A DNA stretch of 64,000 nt, from contig NC_061508.1 of assembly GCF_022539505.1 (NCBI RefSeq), positions 98,063,276-98,127,275 of the forward strand, given 5' to 3'. The stretch is from Lolium rigidum (lineage: Eukaryota; Streptophyta; Magnoliopsida; Poales; Poaceae). Shown one piece after another: positions 1 through 11,894 of this stretch. Under the pieces are notes generated by a model that had not been told where the DNA came from, ran no database searches, and was given only the letters and a program-made list of their open reading frames with translations. Every line of letters starts with the position of its first letter. The first letter of the stretch is position 1. The translations under genes and the position numbers were made by a program.

Positions 1-600
1 GAAATAAAAGTTCAAAAAAATGTAAAAACGAAACAATCTACCTATCTTTGTATAGAAGATCGTCTGTATGATTTTTGAGGTAATTTAGAGAAGGTAGAAA
101 AAAATCCCTTTTGAGAAGGTCGAAAAAACCTAAATTGTTACAAAAGCTGGTTTCAGTGAGACCTAACCAAATTTGGCATACATTATGCCATATCTATAAC
201 AACAAGGAATATCTAAAAGGGAAAGTTTCACAAAATTTGAAATTTAGGGCGAAAATGATGCCATACATGATGTTGTTTTTCGAGGTTTTGACCTGAAAAT
301 CAATTGGGTATTATAAAGGGAAATAAAAATTTCGAAAAATATAAAAACGAAACAATCTATCTATCTATGTATAGAAGATCAGCTGTATGAAATTTGAGGT
401 CATTTAGAGAAGGTAGAATAAATCACATTGTTAGAAAAGCTGGTTTCAGTGAGACGAAACGGCATGCGTTTAAGCAAAGTGATTTTTTCGAACATCTCCA
501 AATGACCCCAAATTTGCCATACATGATGCCATACGTGTAACAACAAGGAACCCTATCTAAAAAGTGTCAAAAAAGTTTGCCCAACCGTATAGCTCTACCA
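1..600. repeat. Diverged tandem duplication, unit about 320 bp
   Basis: Two AT-rich units lie head to tail. The anchor AAACAATCTA recurs at 31 and 350, the phrase AAAAGCTGGTTTCAGT at 142 and 435, and ATACATKATGCCATA at 178 and 519. The offset ranges from 293 to 341, so the units differ by indels. No coding potential is evident. It could be a diverged satellite or the subterminal repeat of a DNA transposon; I cannot place the family. Confidence 0.6.
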
Positions 601-1595
601 AAAAGAACCTCACCATGGCGCTAGTATAATTTTGGGCTTAGTTACAAACTTTCGTTACCTAACCTTCAACACGAAACTTGTTTCAAATCACTTTTGGCGT
701 ACAAGAAACAAATCCCACCTTGATTCGAGCACCACAGCCTCCAAACTTTGCCGATGCCGATATCGGCATGGTCAGAACGGCTATGCTCGCCGCCATCTGC
801 TAGGTCACCGTCGGGATGCACCCTCAATCCCGTCCCCTCATTCGATCACTGACACACCAGAGATACCGCCGAGGCCAATGCCGAACGTACATGCTGATGC
901 CAATGCCGAACATGCATGCACGCCGCTGTGGGCACGGCCACGCCACCCCGCTATGCTGGACGCCACAGACCACCGCGAGGTCTTTCCCTTCACCACCACA
1001 CTCTTCTAGCACCCATCTATACACGCCCGTAAAGGAGAGACACTAGTTTTCTCTACATTGCTCGCGTTCGTGTCGGACACGGTCAGTCAAAGTTTTGAGG
1101 TAGTCGTCGATGTCGTCGACCATTTCTTCTCTTCTTTGCATTGTTAAACGCGTCTAGTTCATATCTATCTAATGCGTCTGGTCTTGCCTCATGCAGTTCT
1201 TTGTGGACGTCGATCTCATCTCGGCACCCTGCAGGCCACCTCCTCCGTGCCATCGCTGTAGAGCTCCGTTTAAAAATCTATTCCTACCCGTGTATTGCCC
1301 ATTGTATCAGCGCCATGGCCCACTTGTCATTCGATATACCGAAGCCCCACTCGTGCGCGTTTTGGTCGTGGGATACAGCGATGCTTACGGTCAAACAAAG
1401 ATGGATGGTCTGACGTGTCTTTGCGGGCTCTACGTGGCCCCACTAGTCAGAAGATAACGGTCAACCGTCGGGCAACTAGCCGTTACAGCACCTGTGATGG
1501 TTTCAGACAAGGTCTTGGGGAAAACTGAGGAAAAACTAAGGAGCTGGGGAAAACTGAGCACAATTAAGGAACCGAGGGCATGAAAATAGAAATCC
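601..1595. other. Unassigned interval, no gene recognised
   Basis: Mixed-composition sequence with short overlapping open frames on both strands and no recognisable domain. A GC-rich part around 730-1000 has repeated GCCGATGCCGATATC-like and CCAATGCCGAAC-like phrases, which suggests a repeat rather than a gene. The right edge is where homology to a minus-strand Gypsy LTR begins, near 1596. Confidence 0.4.
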
Positions 1596-2256
1596 CAAGG
1601 ATTAAACGTATGGTGTGGAGAATGATGTTTGTTTGCAAAGAACATCAGAGAACAATGATTGCAGTAGGTTGTATTTCAGATGTAAAAGAATGGACCGGGG
1701 TCCACAGTTCACTAGTGGTGTCTCTCCAATAAGATAAATAGCAGGTTGGGTGAACAAATTACGAGTTGGGCAATTGACAAATAGAGAGGGCATAACAATG
1801 CACATACATATCATGATGACTACTATGAGATTTACTTAGGGCATTACGACAAAGAACATAGACCGCCATCCAGCATGCATCTATGCCTAAAAAGTCCACC
1901 TTCGGGTTAGCATCCGCACCCCTTCCAGTATTAAGTTGCAAACAACAGACAATTGCATTAAGTACTATGCGTAATGTAAAAAATACAAATATCGTTAGAC
2001 AAAGCATTGATGTTTTATCCCTAGTGGCAACAACACATCCACAACCTTAGAACTTTCTGTCACTGTCCCAGATTCAATGGAGGCATGAACCCACTATCTA
2101 GCATAAATACTCCCTCTTGGAGTCACAAGTATCAACTTGGCCAGAGCCTCTACTAGCAACGGAGAGCATGCAAGATCATAAACAACACATATATGATAGA
2201 TCGATTATCAACTTGACATAGTATTCCATATTCATCGGATCCCAACAAACACAACA
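1596..2256 (-). mobile_element. Gypsy LTR, minus strand, first part (split by Helitron)
   Basis: Read on the minus strand this matches the distal part of the LTRs at 20634-22225 and 29647-31240, including the phrases GGACCCCGGTCC and GGCATAGATGCATGCTGG. About 240 bp of the LTR end (the CATCA side) is missing at the left, so the copy is truncated there. The LTR continues at 11216 after the Helitron. Both parts together make the gag-type LTR subfamily. Confidence 0.85.
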
Positions 2257-2395
2257 TTCCTCCTATAAATGTTCAAAGACTACTCGGCCATGCAAGGCAC
2301 CTGAAAGGGGCAAATCGATCGAGGCCACTCATTTCACCCACGACAGTGAATTCGTCCGCCCGCGGCTCACCTCGTCCATCAGATGCGGTAACTTT

Positions 2396-3340
2396 TTGCT
2401 TACCTGATGCTGCACGTTCGTGGTCCATGACAGCTGGGTCCATTTAGATGCGGGGCCGGCAGGAAGAGAGAGCGTCGGGTGCTCAGGTCAGTCGGTTATC
2501 CTTTTCGTGTGCGCGGATGCACCGGTGAAACCTAGATCGGTGAAACCACTCCTCCAATCAGCCGGCTTCTCTCCTCCCCAGTCCCATCCTCCTCTCCCCT
2601 CCAATCCCGTCCATGTCCTCCTCCCTGATGCTCGTCTCGTCTCCTCATCTCCAGTCGATGGGCCGACTTCCGTCCCTCGATTTAGCGCTACTCAAGGATG
2701 CGGAAGAGATGGGTGGACGCGGGCGGGAGGAGGCGCTGCGGGTCCGTGTCCCGGAGGAGGGCGGCGGCGCTGAGGGTGGGCAGCGAGCGCCGACGGCCGC
2801 GGTGGCCAGCCGGGAGGAGGTATTGCAGGAGTGCGCCACGGAGGAGGGCGGCGGCGCGACAGTGGAGTCCCCGGCGCTGGTGCAGTGTGCCGCCTCGAGA
2901 AGGTCATCCACCTCCTGGCAAGGCATCGCCCCTACCTCACAGCTCCTCTTCCGTGCGCTGGAGAGAAGCAGCACGGGTGCCGCCGGCCACCTCCCACTCG
3001 TCTCCTCTCTCCCGTTTTCCAGCTCGGCGGCGCGGACGGTGAGTGGCGGGCGAGAGTGGCTTCCCGGAGGAGGCCGGCAGCACGGGCGGCGAGGGGATTG
3101 AGGCGGCGGTCGGCCGGCTCAGAGGTCAACGGATCGTGAAGAGGCGGCCCCGTCTCTCCGCTGCGCCGGCGTTGGGCAAGATGGAGGAGGGGCTTGAGGA
3201 GGACTTCTCCCAAGCAGCCACGACCTCGCAGGACGAGATGGCCTGCCTGCGCCCTTGACGCTCTCGCCAAGCGGCGAGCGGGCCGAACCAGATCCAGCGG
3301 GATTTCATCTCCTACACCAGATCCAGCGTGGGATGCTTCC
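2396..3340 (+). other. GC-rich, CpG-dense block, possible captured 5' gene region
   Basis: Unlike the AT-rich surroundings, this block is strongly GC-rich with many CG dinucleotides and pyrimidine-rich CTCCTC runs near 2565-2650. That resembles the promoter, 5' UTR and first exon of a grass gene. Long open frames overlap on both strands (plus 2613-3101, minus 2932-3495), as expected from high GC alone. None matches a family I know. It lies just upstream of the kinase fragment and may belong to the same captured gene; this is inference. Confidence 0.35.
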
Positions 3341-3570
3341 TCCTGTGAAGCTTTGGTCCTGAACATGGTGAGGACATGCTTGAGTCTCTCTGTCTCTCTA
3401 GATTGATTACTGCTCACTTTCTTTGGGGCTGCAACTATTGCTGTTTTCACCACCTGATCTAGCGTGGGATGATTCCTCCGCTGAATCTTTAGCACATAGA
3501 TGCAGCAGGCGGCGGAGATGGAGTGTATTGAATCTGGCGACCTAAAGTGTTCTCTAATTGGTACTTACAG

Positions 3571-3833
3571 GCTACCCGAGCTTGCAGGGCATGGAAAACA
3601 ATGAACAGAAGGTCCATGCGTTGGAACCAAAGGATTCCAAGCTCCAGAGGTTCGATGCTGTTTCTATTTGTGAGAGTATGCGGTCTTCGAGGTGCCAATA
3701 TTGACGTGATGTGTTTCTTGTAGGTTCTTCCGGGATCTTCTCAACAGGGTTGTAAAGTTGATGCCTGGTCTGCTGGCATGATACTCCTGTATTTGATAAC
3801 TGGCAAAACACCTTTTGGTAGTGACCCCGAACA
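3571..3833 (+). pseudogene. Captured fragment of a Cdc7-like protein kinase gene
   Basis: Two exon-like blocks are bounded by AG and GT. The second (3724-3833) reads KVDAWSAGMILLYLITGKTP and then FGSDPEQ. This is kinase subdomain IX and the start of X: the invariant Asp of DxWSxG is present, and the WSAG...LLYLI-GKTPF-DPEQ pattern is typical of plant Cdc7, the kinase that activates the MCM helicase at replication origins. The first block (3571-3691) is open and probably the preceding exon, but I cannot confirm it. The intron between them is only 32 bp (3692-3723), shorter than plant introns normally are, so it is probably deleted. No ATP-binding or catalytic loop is present, so no active kinase is possible. 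It sits inside a Helitron and is best read as gene capture. Confidence 0.72.
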
Positions 3834-5029
3834 GTGAGTTAGCTACTGCATTTACAAAGTTCTGCTTCCCTAATTAGAAAACACTCTAAACTTGTGGCAT
3901 CTGTTGAACAAATATGAACATGAGGTGATGGAGATGGTGTTCTGGGCAGAGGCAGCCGGCGTTGCTATGCCAGGTAAGAGGTCCTGTTCTTATCCAACAA
4001 TTTGTTTTGCTATATTTTACCATGTCTGTTAAATGGTAAACAGTGCTAGGTAAGTTTTATGAATACTTTGTCATTACAGAAGATTTCTCCATGCCAAGTA
4101 TGCTATTGTGTTTCATCGCCATGCCAAGTATGTTATGATTTTCTTCCTATCCATATGTAGGAAACCCATTTTACAGACACAACAAGGTGGGAGTTTTTGC
4201 ATCCTTCTAGGTCCAGGGAATTTCAGAGGATAGAGTTTTAATTTGTTGTAACTGTTTGGATGTTTTCCCCCAATGTCACATTTTAATTTCTTTATTGATG
4301 TGTGTGCTTTGTCAGGATTCTGGATGATAATGTTGTAGATGCGAATGATGAGTATGAGGAGAAAGCGAGAGATCATACCTTAAGTGGAAGAAGAACAAGG
4401 TGATCTCTCTGTCACAAGAGGAATGCTGTGAGAACAAGGTGATCTCTTTGTTCCTGCATTTTTATGTAATTAATTTATTATATATTTTTGCAAACTGGAT
4501 AAAGAAATGTTGTGAATGCACTAGACTTGTTGTGGTCAGGACTTACTCAAGCCTTGCAGCGTGAATGCAGTAGCACGCAGCGCTAGGTCGAGCACACTGG
4601 CCTTTACGACAAGAGACCGGTACCATCAGATTCGCTTTAGTTCTTGTTTGGTTGCTTACTAGGTTAGTGGTTCATCGCTTATTCTTTTTCATAGAAACCG
4701 ATAATTGCTAGGTTGATATTGGCTGACTATATGTTGCATAGTATTTTTTGGGTTTTATTTTTGCCATTCATGTCCCTCTTTGCCTGTAGTTTTACAGGTT
4801 CCTATAAGAGAAAGGCCAGGTTCACCTTTTTTCCTGCTGCAAAGATCACCATCATACAGGCATTTGGCCTTTATTTATGTGAATTTCTTTGTAATTATTT
4901 GATTTGGTTACATGCTAATAAGGCAAACCATGATACCAAAACTTACCAGATGTAAATCTTGCAACCACCAACTGATGATTTTGAGGTTTAACTTTTGCTT
5001 CTGTGTTGACTATGTTGGTCTAATGGTGA

Positions 5030-5140
5030 AGAGCTTCTAGGGCTTGTTGCTTGTCGGTTTGCAAGGCGTTGGTTCTTGAGGCAAGCTTATTTGGAGCCTC
5101 CAATTTGTCCTGGCATCATGAAAAGGATGCCTGCAATGGC
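5030..5140 (+). other. Exon-like open block, unidentified
   Basis: A frame of about 35 codons stays open (ELLGLVACRFARRW and onward to PICPGIMKRMPAMA) and runs into a good donor, GTAAGT, at about 5140. The density of charged and aromatic residues looks like real protein rather than noise. I do not recognise the family. By position it could be another exon of a gene captured by the Helitron, either the kinase gene or a different one. Confidence 0.3.
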
Positions 5141-8100
5141 GTAAGTTCCACTAAATAATGATTACCAACGCTGCCGTAATAATGTTGCTGTAAATATTAC
5201 TCAGCTCATTAAAACTGTTGATGTTTAAGATGATTTGCCTTGCTTTTGCAGCTTCATCGTCGATTTGAGAAAAAAGAGTCTCAGTAAGGTGATTTGGAAG
5301 GAGGTGACCAGTACTTGGCAAAACTGTTGTGTTGGAGAAGGGCGCATTATCCATATAATAATTTTGTATTTACTTTAGTTCGGCACTGAAAAATGGTACA
5401 CTAATTGTTGGTTCTTCATAATTACACATGTTCCCTGGTGTGCCGTAAATTATGGTTCACTCCTCTTATGTAATCATTCTAAAGATTTTCAGTCCTTTGA
5501 TTCCTTGCTTCTTGTCAAGATCCATTTGGTTTTGTATTGCAATTCATTTTATCAGTGGATCACTCCTCGTATATGTTTTATTTAATGTATGGAGTCCAAA
5601 ATATATTACTATGGAGTCAAAAATATATTACCATGCCATGGCCAGTACTCTCTTGTTGTTTCTGATTACCTGCATGTTACTGTGGCAAGTTTGCTGACAG
5701 TTTGTTCGTTTTTGGTCCATTACAGGTTTGCTATAGTTCTGGAAAAGTAGATTGGTGCTTTTGCAACACTATCACATAAGGATCTCTACATGTTTTGTTG
5801 CCATGAGGTGAGAACCTTTTTGCAATAACTATTGAACAAATGCTTTGTTTTTTTCTGAATATAATTGAATACCTGAAGAAGCGAATGGTGCACTGGTGTA
5901 TAAATCTTTTAAGTTGGAAATCTGCATCTATGTATCATGTACGGTGGGCAGAGGAGCATGCACCGATACAATCGCTGGTGGCAGTGGTTGCCAATCCCTT
6001 GAGAAAATGACAAGAGCATCTGCAACCCTTGGACCTCCACAGCGTCAGTGTTCTTCCAGGTAATTCAGCGAACCCGCAGCACAAAAAATTAACAATCGTT
6101 TAATTTATGGATAGTTCTTGTCAGTACCATTTTTGGATTGATACCCCACAGTGGTGAGAGTTAAGATGGAGTTTACTTCTGTCCTGGAACTTTTTATGTG
6201 TTTTATATTTACTAATATATGACCTGTGTTTCGTGTGATTGTCCAAAAGTCTTGCTTGGTGCTTATTTTTCACCACACATTTTATTCAGGGCTTTTGCAA
6301 CTCTATACTGACTGATTGCATCTCTAAACTGGTTCAAACATTATGTTCCACTCCCTGTTTAGAAACAGAATTGCAATTCTTCTATAGATGAGGGTTTTGT
6401 TGATATTATGTCCAAGAATGTACAGTTCTCTTAAATACATTCTTACAAAATGATTTTTTTAGTGTTTTGACAATATAAATGTGGATACATCTGTGTTTGC
6501 TGAATGGATGAGTAGAGGGGTGTATAGTGTTTCTAATACGGATGGTGACCCCTCTGTGGTTTGAAGAAGTAGCTTTGTTTTCTTGTTATAGAAATTTTGG
6601 ATCCTTGGATTATATCATTTCTGTGTTGGAAACAGCTTGTGGCTGCATTCCAGTTTTGGCAAATGATCCAGGGAAAAGCACTTTCATCTTGTTCATCTAT
6701 TTACGGTCATGTATTTTTCCCCTCCAAAAATAACATGCAGTTGGTTTGATAAACACCATCCTCCATGTTTTCAATGCACTTTCTGAAATAATAATGCTTC
6801 CCACAAGGGTTTCCTGTGAGGATTTTCTCTACATCTAACCGTTACTATCATAATAAGATACATTTTGTTATAATTTATAGTGGCATGATACATTTTATAC
6901 CATGCTCCTCTTTCCATTTTTATCCTTCATGCGAAATATCGTGATTTTTTGTTCGTCAAGAACTACAGACTCATACTCGTGCTTTGTGTTTTTGTTCTTT
7001 TTTTTCTTAGGATGTCATTTCCTTTGCTAATTCTGGGTGTAGTAGTACAGGTTTACTCACTTATCCCCATCTCACCTCTCTTTATGTCTATTGATAAATT
7101 AATCTTGGTCTGCAATATATATTGCCTTGCTCAGACTAAGATTCATTTTCTACTTTGAGTGAATTTGTCATTCTATTTTTTGCATTTTGTTTATGTCAGC
7201 ATTGGAAACTGCTAGCCTATTTTGTCGCTATCTATATTTTATATTTTAGTTTATCTCTCCATTTAAAAATGGTAGCATAAACTTTCTCTGGTGAATTTGT
7301 TAGATATCTATTCTAGCTAGGCATAATTATTGTTATTTTATATGACCATTTGCAGGAGGAATTTTTTGATCATAGAAAGTCGTTCTTCTGAAAACTGGCT
7401 TGAACTTTTACGTGGAGGCATGCATATATATAAATTCTGGAAGATTATTTTCAGATTATCACCTTCGATCTCCCGCACTTGAAGCTTTTGCTTCTATGGT
7501 AAGACAATCCATCACTTAATTGCAGACATTCTCAATCCCAATACAGTACCATTATTTAGTGCATACATTCATGGATAAACTTGGATTCTCAACTTCTCAT
7601 TGACTGAATTATTTAGTTACATTACCCCGCTCTTGGTTTGTCGTGTAGTTGTGTACTATCCATATTTTTCCTTGTGGTGGAGTCTTTAACTCCTCTTGAT
7701 GTCTATGTTCCCCAGGGAAGGATGCTCTGTCAGCACGTGTTCATGAAGAACCGGTCAAGAAAGCCATTAAGGAGCTTGCTAATTTGATCCTCTATGTTAT
7801 GTCAATTGTTCTTTCAGAATGTGAAAATTTTACTAAGAGAATGCTTTTATTTTCTCAATACTCAGACTCTCGCGACTGATCTTAATAACTATTGTTTATT
7901 TGGAACAGGGAGCTGAAGATTAGCAGTTGGGAATGATCATTGTGACTGTCATGCTTGATGTTAGGTGCACTACATGGTGTTGCTGCATTATACATGTATT
8001 ATTTGTTAAGGCACATAGGTTATAACAGTTGCTTGAAATATAGATGAAGTACATAATTGTTTTTTTATAATCTGGTTGATTTACGTAGTATATACTTGCA

Positions 8101-8422
8101 AAGTTAGCCTATTTGACTTCCTCTCCTCTCCCTGGGGTGCCCCAGCGATAAGCGTAATATGTAGGCTCTCAGGACTACCTACGTTTGGTCTCTATTTGCC
8201 TTTCGGGTGATCTTCTCCTTTTGTTTTCACTTCTCCCATATGTTTCTTGCACTGGTGTATTTGATGCAATCCATCAAATGTTTTAAATGTACTTGCTCCA
8301 TTTTGAAAATGAGGGAACGTGACCAGCCTACTAAGTTCTTGTTTCTACCTAAAAGTAACTGCAGTTCGTTCTTCTTAATAAAAAATTTCTTGTCCCTGAA
8401 ATGATTTGCTTGTGCCTGCAAG

Positions 8423-8493
8423 GGAGGGTCATCAGAAAAAAAGCTGCCTCATCCAAACTCTTATTTTATGATCTCTATGCCGATGGAGCGAAG
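8423..8493 (+). pseudogene. Captured exon resembling lysyl-tRNA synthetase
   Basis: The block starts after an AG acceptor at 8421-8422 and ends at AAG/GT. It reads GRVIRKKAASSKLLFYDLYA and then DGAK. It resembles the N-terminal anticodon-binding (OB-fold) region of class II lysyl-tRNA synthetases, where GRI--KRASSSKLFFYDL-GDG-KVQV is characteristic. Only about 24 residues are present and the following sequence does not continue the domain, so it is a fragment with no catalytic part. It lies 4.6 kb from the kinase fragment in the same Helitron, suggesting capture from at least two genes. The match is short, so the identity is probable rather than certain. Confidence 0.55.
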
Positions 8494-9262
8494 GTTGGCT
8501 GGCGCTAGGTATCAAATGCACTGGGTTGGAACAAGATAGTAGCTTATTTGTTCATAAAAGAAGAGTTTTCTGAGTACCACTGGGTTGTGACATATATCTG
8601 CACTTCTTTGTTTTCCATTATAGTAGCTTCGTTCTTATAATTTTGTCTTGCATTCTCTGAAGCATGCCTTAACAGTTGGAATTATCCATGCAGAATCTGA
8701 GAACTCACTTATTTTGACTGTTATGGGTGTCAAAGAACATGTTTCAGCATCGTTATTAGTTAAGGTATACTAAATTTATCATAACTTGGTCTTACGTTTT
8801 GAGAAGAATCTTAGCATTATAATTTTGTTTTCGCACTTTCCTTATTCGGAATTAGGTTACCACTTTTACACTTTTCTCACCAGAACTATCCCTTGGTAAC
8901 AGGATGGCTTTAGAACACAAGACCTATTGGCTGTTGACTGGCTCCAATCAGGGATAATACACTTTGGTCAATAGGATTCCCGTATGTTGGTGTGATGTAC
9001 CTCAGCTTGGAAGCTCCCAAAATGGTATGAGCCTAAATCTTTGTTCAATAATTATTGATTCTTTACGATTATTAGAACTAATACTGATATAAGTATGCTC
9101 TTTACATATTTCATAGTAGATGCAACATGTAGCTATTGTGCGTAGTCAGTTCTTGGATGCTTTCTTTCCTCCCCGCTGTTAAATTTAACACCCAATTCAT
9201 CCTTATTAAATCCGAAGCTTACATTGGAATATATCCTTGGGTGTTAATGTATTCTTATGAAG

Positions 9263-9294
9263 ATAGGAAGAATGCCTGTGCGTTGCAACAGGAG
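9263..9294 (-). other. Possible inner Helitron 3' end, minus strand
   Basis: The string ATAGGAAGAATGCCTGTGCG followed by TTGCAACAGG is the reverse complement of a typical grass Helitron end: a CCTGT...ACAGG hairpin, a CATTCTT spacer, then CTAT in place of CTAG. One base of the terminal CTAG is changed. It suggests an older, opposite-orientation Helitron inside the larger one. I did not find its 5' end. Confidence 0.4.
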
Positions 9295-11187
9295 AGCAAG
9301 CTCTATTAATACAATAAAACATAAAATCATCTTTCTTCAACTTTGTTGCCTTGTTGCTTGTCCAAATTTCAGTCAGCCCGATTATTATAACTTTCCGTCA
9401 CCTTTAAAATAAACACATTATAATAAAAAAAAATAGAGTGATGCATCAAGCTAGCCTAAGATAATCATGAAACTTCAACATCTTTTAGTGCTTTGAGTCT
9501 AAATTTAAAAACCAACAACTGTGCTAACTAGCTTCTATGCTTACAACTCGGCAGAGAACATCACAAACACGTGGAAATCTTCAGGACCGCATAAAGAGTT
9601 AAAATCTGATCCATAAGTTGCAATCGGAATCTAGAGCGGCTTGAACCAGCCGGAGAAAACACCTACATGTTGACGTGGAAGCTATTGACTGATGGAAGAA
9701 GAGGCTCTCTAATCAGCGTCTTGCTGCTCTCCTTTATTTAGAAAATGCAGACATCATATTTGTTGTCGACATCTATGAAACTGAACTTAGAAAGTGCAAA
9801 CTAGGCTTGCGTGTTGCTAGCTTAAATTGCTGGCAGCATCGTCTTGGGCAACAATGTTTCACTTCCTAGGAGAATCATTGGCTTACTGCTACCGCTATAT
9901 ATGGTCCAATTATTTTGAATTTTCATATAGCACCCCTAGCTTTAATGCTTTCTGTTTCTATAGTAGCCTTAATATTCTCTGGCTCTTCACATATAGGTAA
10001 ACAAGGAAAGATGTTTCACCAGGTAACGGCATTGCCTCTTTCTGCCACTATTTCTATACTATCCTTGGTATAAGACCATGTATGATAAGCGCCATGCGCT
10101 GTGCAAAACAGACGGGAGGAGAGCCCTTTTTACAGCAGGCTCAGTGGCCTCCTCTCCAGCAGAAGTATGTTGTTTACTTGAATTTTTCCCAGCTGCTAAC
10201 GTATCATATAAGCAGGCGATATGAAGTCAGTTATCATGGGGAGTAAAAAAACTTCTTGAAGGGAAATCAAGACTGAGAGCATGGACCGTTGAGGCAGCTT
10301 TAGATGTTACGAGCTTTGATACCAGCTGGATCGATGTATCTAAGTGTTTTGATTTCCTTTTGGGCTTAGTGGCACCAGCTTATGCAACTGCTAGCTGTTT
10401 TCACCATCTTTATGAACTATACTATGTACTACTGTGTTATGACGATTTTATATTTCCATTGGACAACATTTTTATCCTCATAGTATTCGAGGCTGGAAAC
10501 CATAAATAACAAAAACACACACAAATTTCTCTTGTAAGTCATTTTCCTATATGTTTACAGCGTTGATATTCCAGCATTTTATCATGCGATCTTACTGATT
10601 AAAAAAGATAATGTGTGTCTAACCTACTAATTCCTTGGCAACTAAACACATGATCACAAAGCATGTCATATTTTCATACCTTAGTAAACTACATTTACTA
10701 AAAAAAAGTAGATACAACTGTAGCTATGCAAACTAAACCTTCATTTGCAAATAAATCAATCTTGATTCCGGCATTTGGCTTTCGGCTATATTATTGCTCT
10801 TTCATGAATTGAGAGACCACACACAAAAAATATAATTTACAGATGAAATGAATAAATGGCAGAATTGCCATCCTATAAGTTCATGTCTTGATTTGAAAAT
10901 GGCTGGTCGTGTATGCCGCACCATTCGACTGTATTAGAAATTCAATATTATAGTCATGGGTTTCCCTTGAAAAATACTTACATGAGCTACTGTTTCGGTT
11001 TTGCCTTTGCGCTGAAATTGTCATATCTTACTGCCTTTGTGCTGAAATTGGCATATCTTACTACATCAACTTGATAGAATGGTGTGTCTACAATTATACT
11101 AAAGCAGTTAAATTTTAAGCTGATTTTTATTTTTAATACTAAAATAAGGTAAAACCTATAATTTAAAATTTGACTTGATTCTGCCAT

Positions 11188-11215
11188 TTGCGCGATAGCG
11201 CAACGGGTCATCTAG
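11188..11215 (+). other. Helitron 3' terminus: hairpin and CTAG
   Basis: A perfect 6-bp stem TTGCGC/GCGCAA with a GATA loop is followed 8 bases later by CTAG. The next base, T at 11216, belongs to the host LTR. Confidence 0.85.
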
Positions 11216-11894
11216 TGTAGCATTACAAATAGATGATCTTGATCATGATAGGCAGCTCACAAGATCTAAACATGATAGCACAAGAGGAGAAGACAACCAT
11301 CTAGCTACTGCTATGGACCCATAGTCCAAGGATGAACTACTCACGCATCAGTCCGGAGGCGGGCATGGTGATGTAGAGCCCTCCGGTGATGATTCCCCTC
11401 TCCGGCAAGGTGCCGGAGGAGATCTTCAGAACCCCCCGAGATGGGGTTGACGGCGGCGGCGTCTCAGTAACTTTTCTCGTATCGTGGCTCTCGGTACTAG
11501 GTTTTTCGCGACGGAAGGATTATACAGGCGAAGGGGAAGAGTCGGGGGACGCTCGAGGGGCCCACCCCATAAGGCGGCGCGGCCAGGGGTGGGGCCGCGC
11601 CCCCTATGGTGTGGCCGCCTCGTACCCCCTCTCCGTCTCCTCTTCGGTGTTCTGGAAGGCTCCGTGGAAAATAAGACCGTGGGCTTTTGTTTCGTCCAAT
11701 TCCGAGAATATTTCCTGTGTAGGATTTCTGAAACCAAAAACAGCAGAAAACAGGAACTGGCGCTTCGGCATCTTGTTAATAGGTTAGTGCCGGAAAATGC
11801 ATCAAAATGATATAAAGTGTATGTAAAACATGTGAGTATTGTCATAAAACTAGCATGGAACATAAGAAATTATAGATACGTTTGAGACGTATCA
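11216..11894 (-). mobile_element. Gypsy LTR, minus strand, second part
   Basis: Continues the LTR broken at 2256. Read on the minus strand from 11894 it begins TGATACGTCTCAAACGTATC, followed by the same sequence as other family LTRs (near-palindromic start, CTTATGTTCCATGCTA). The reverse-frame open stretches here are LTR sequence, not genes. Its start at 11894 directly abuts the internal 3' region on the right. Confidence 0.9.

Larger units (their letters stand above)
2257..11215 (+). mobile_element. Helitron (about 8.96 kb) with captured gene fragments
   Basis: The insert splits a Gypsy LTR. Removing 2257-11215 restores CAACA/TGTAG, as in the uninterrupted LTR near 30320-30345 (minus strand). 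Insertion is between A and T with no target duplication, as Helitrons do. The 3' end is typical: a hairpin TTGCGC-GATA-GCGCAA at 11188-11203, then CTAG at 11212-11215 and host T. The 5' end reads TTCCTCC rather than the usual TC start. No Rep/helicase coding is visible, so the element is non-autonomous. It carries exon-like fragments with splice-site-like borders, a GC-rich promoter-like block near the 5' end, and a possible older Helitron end inside. Confidence 0.82.

Noticed and set aside
816..1046. Small open frames near 0.8-1.4 kb
   Set aside because: Short, overlapping, on both strands, with no recognisable motif or gene-like context.
2613..3495. Overlapping open frames of 162 and 187 codons on opposite strands
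   Set aside because: High GC content alone keeps these open. They are low-complexity and match no family. Kept only as a GC-rich block.
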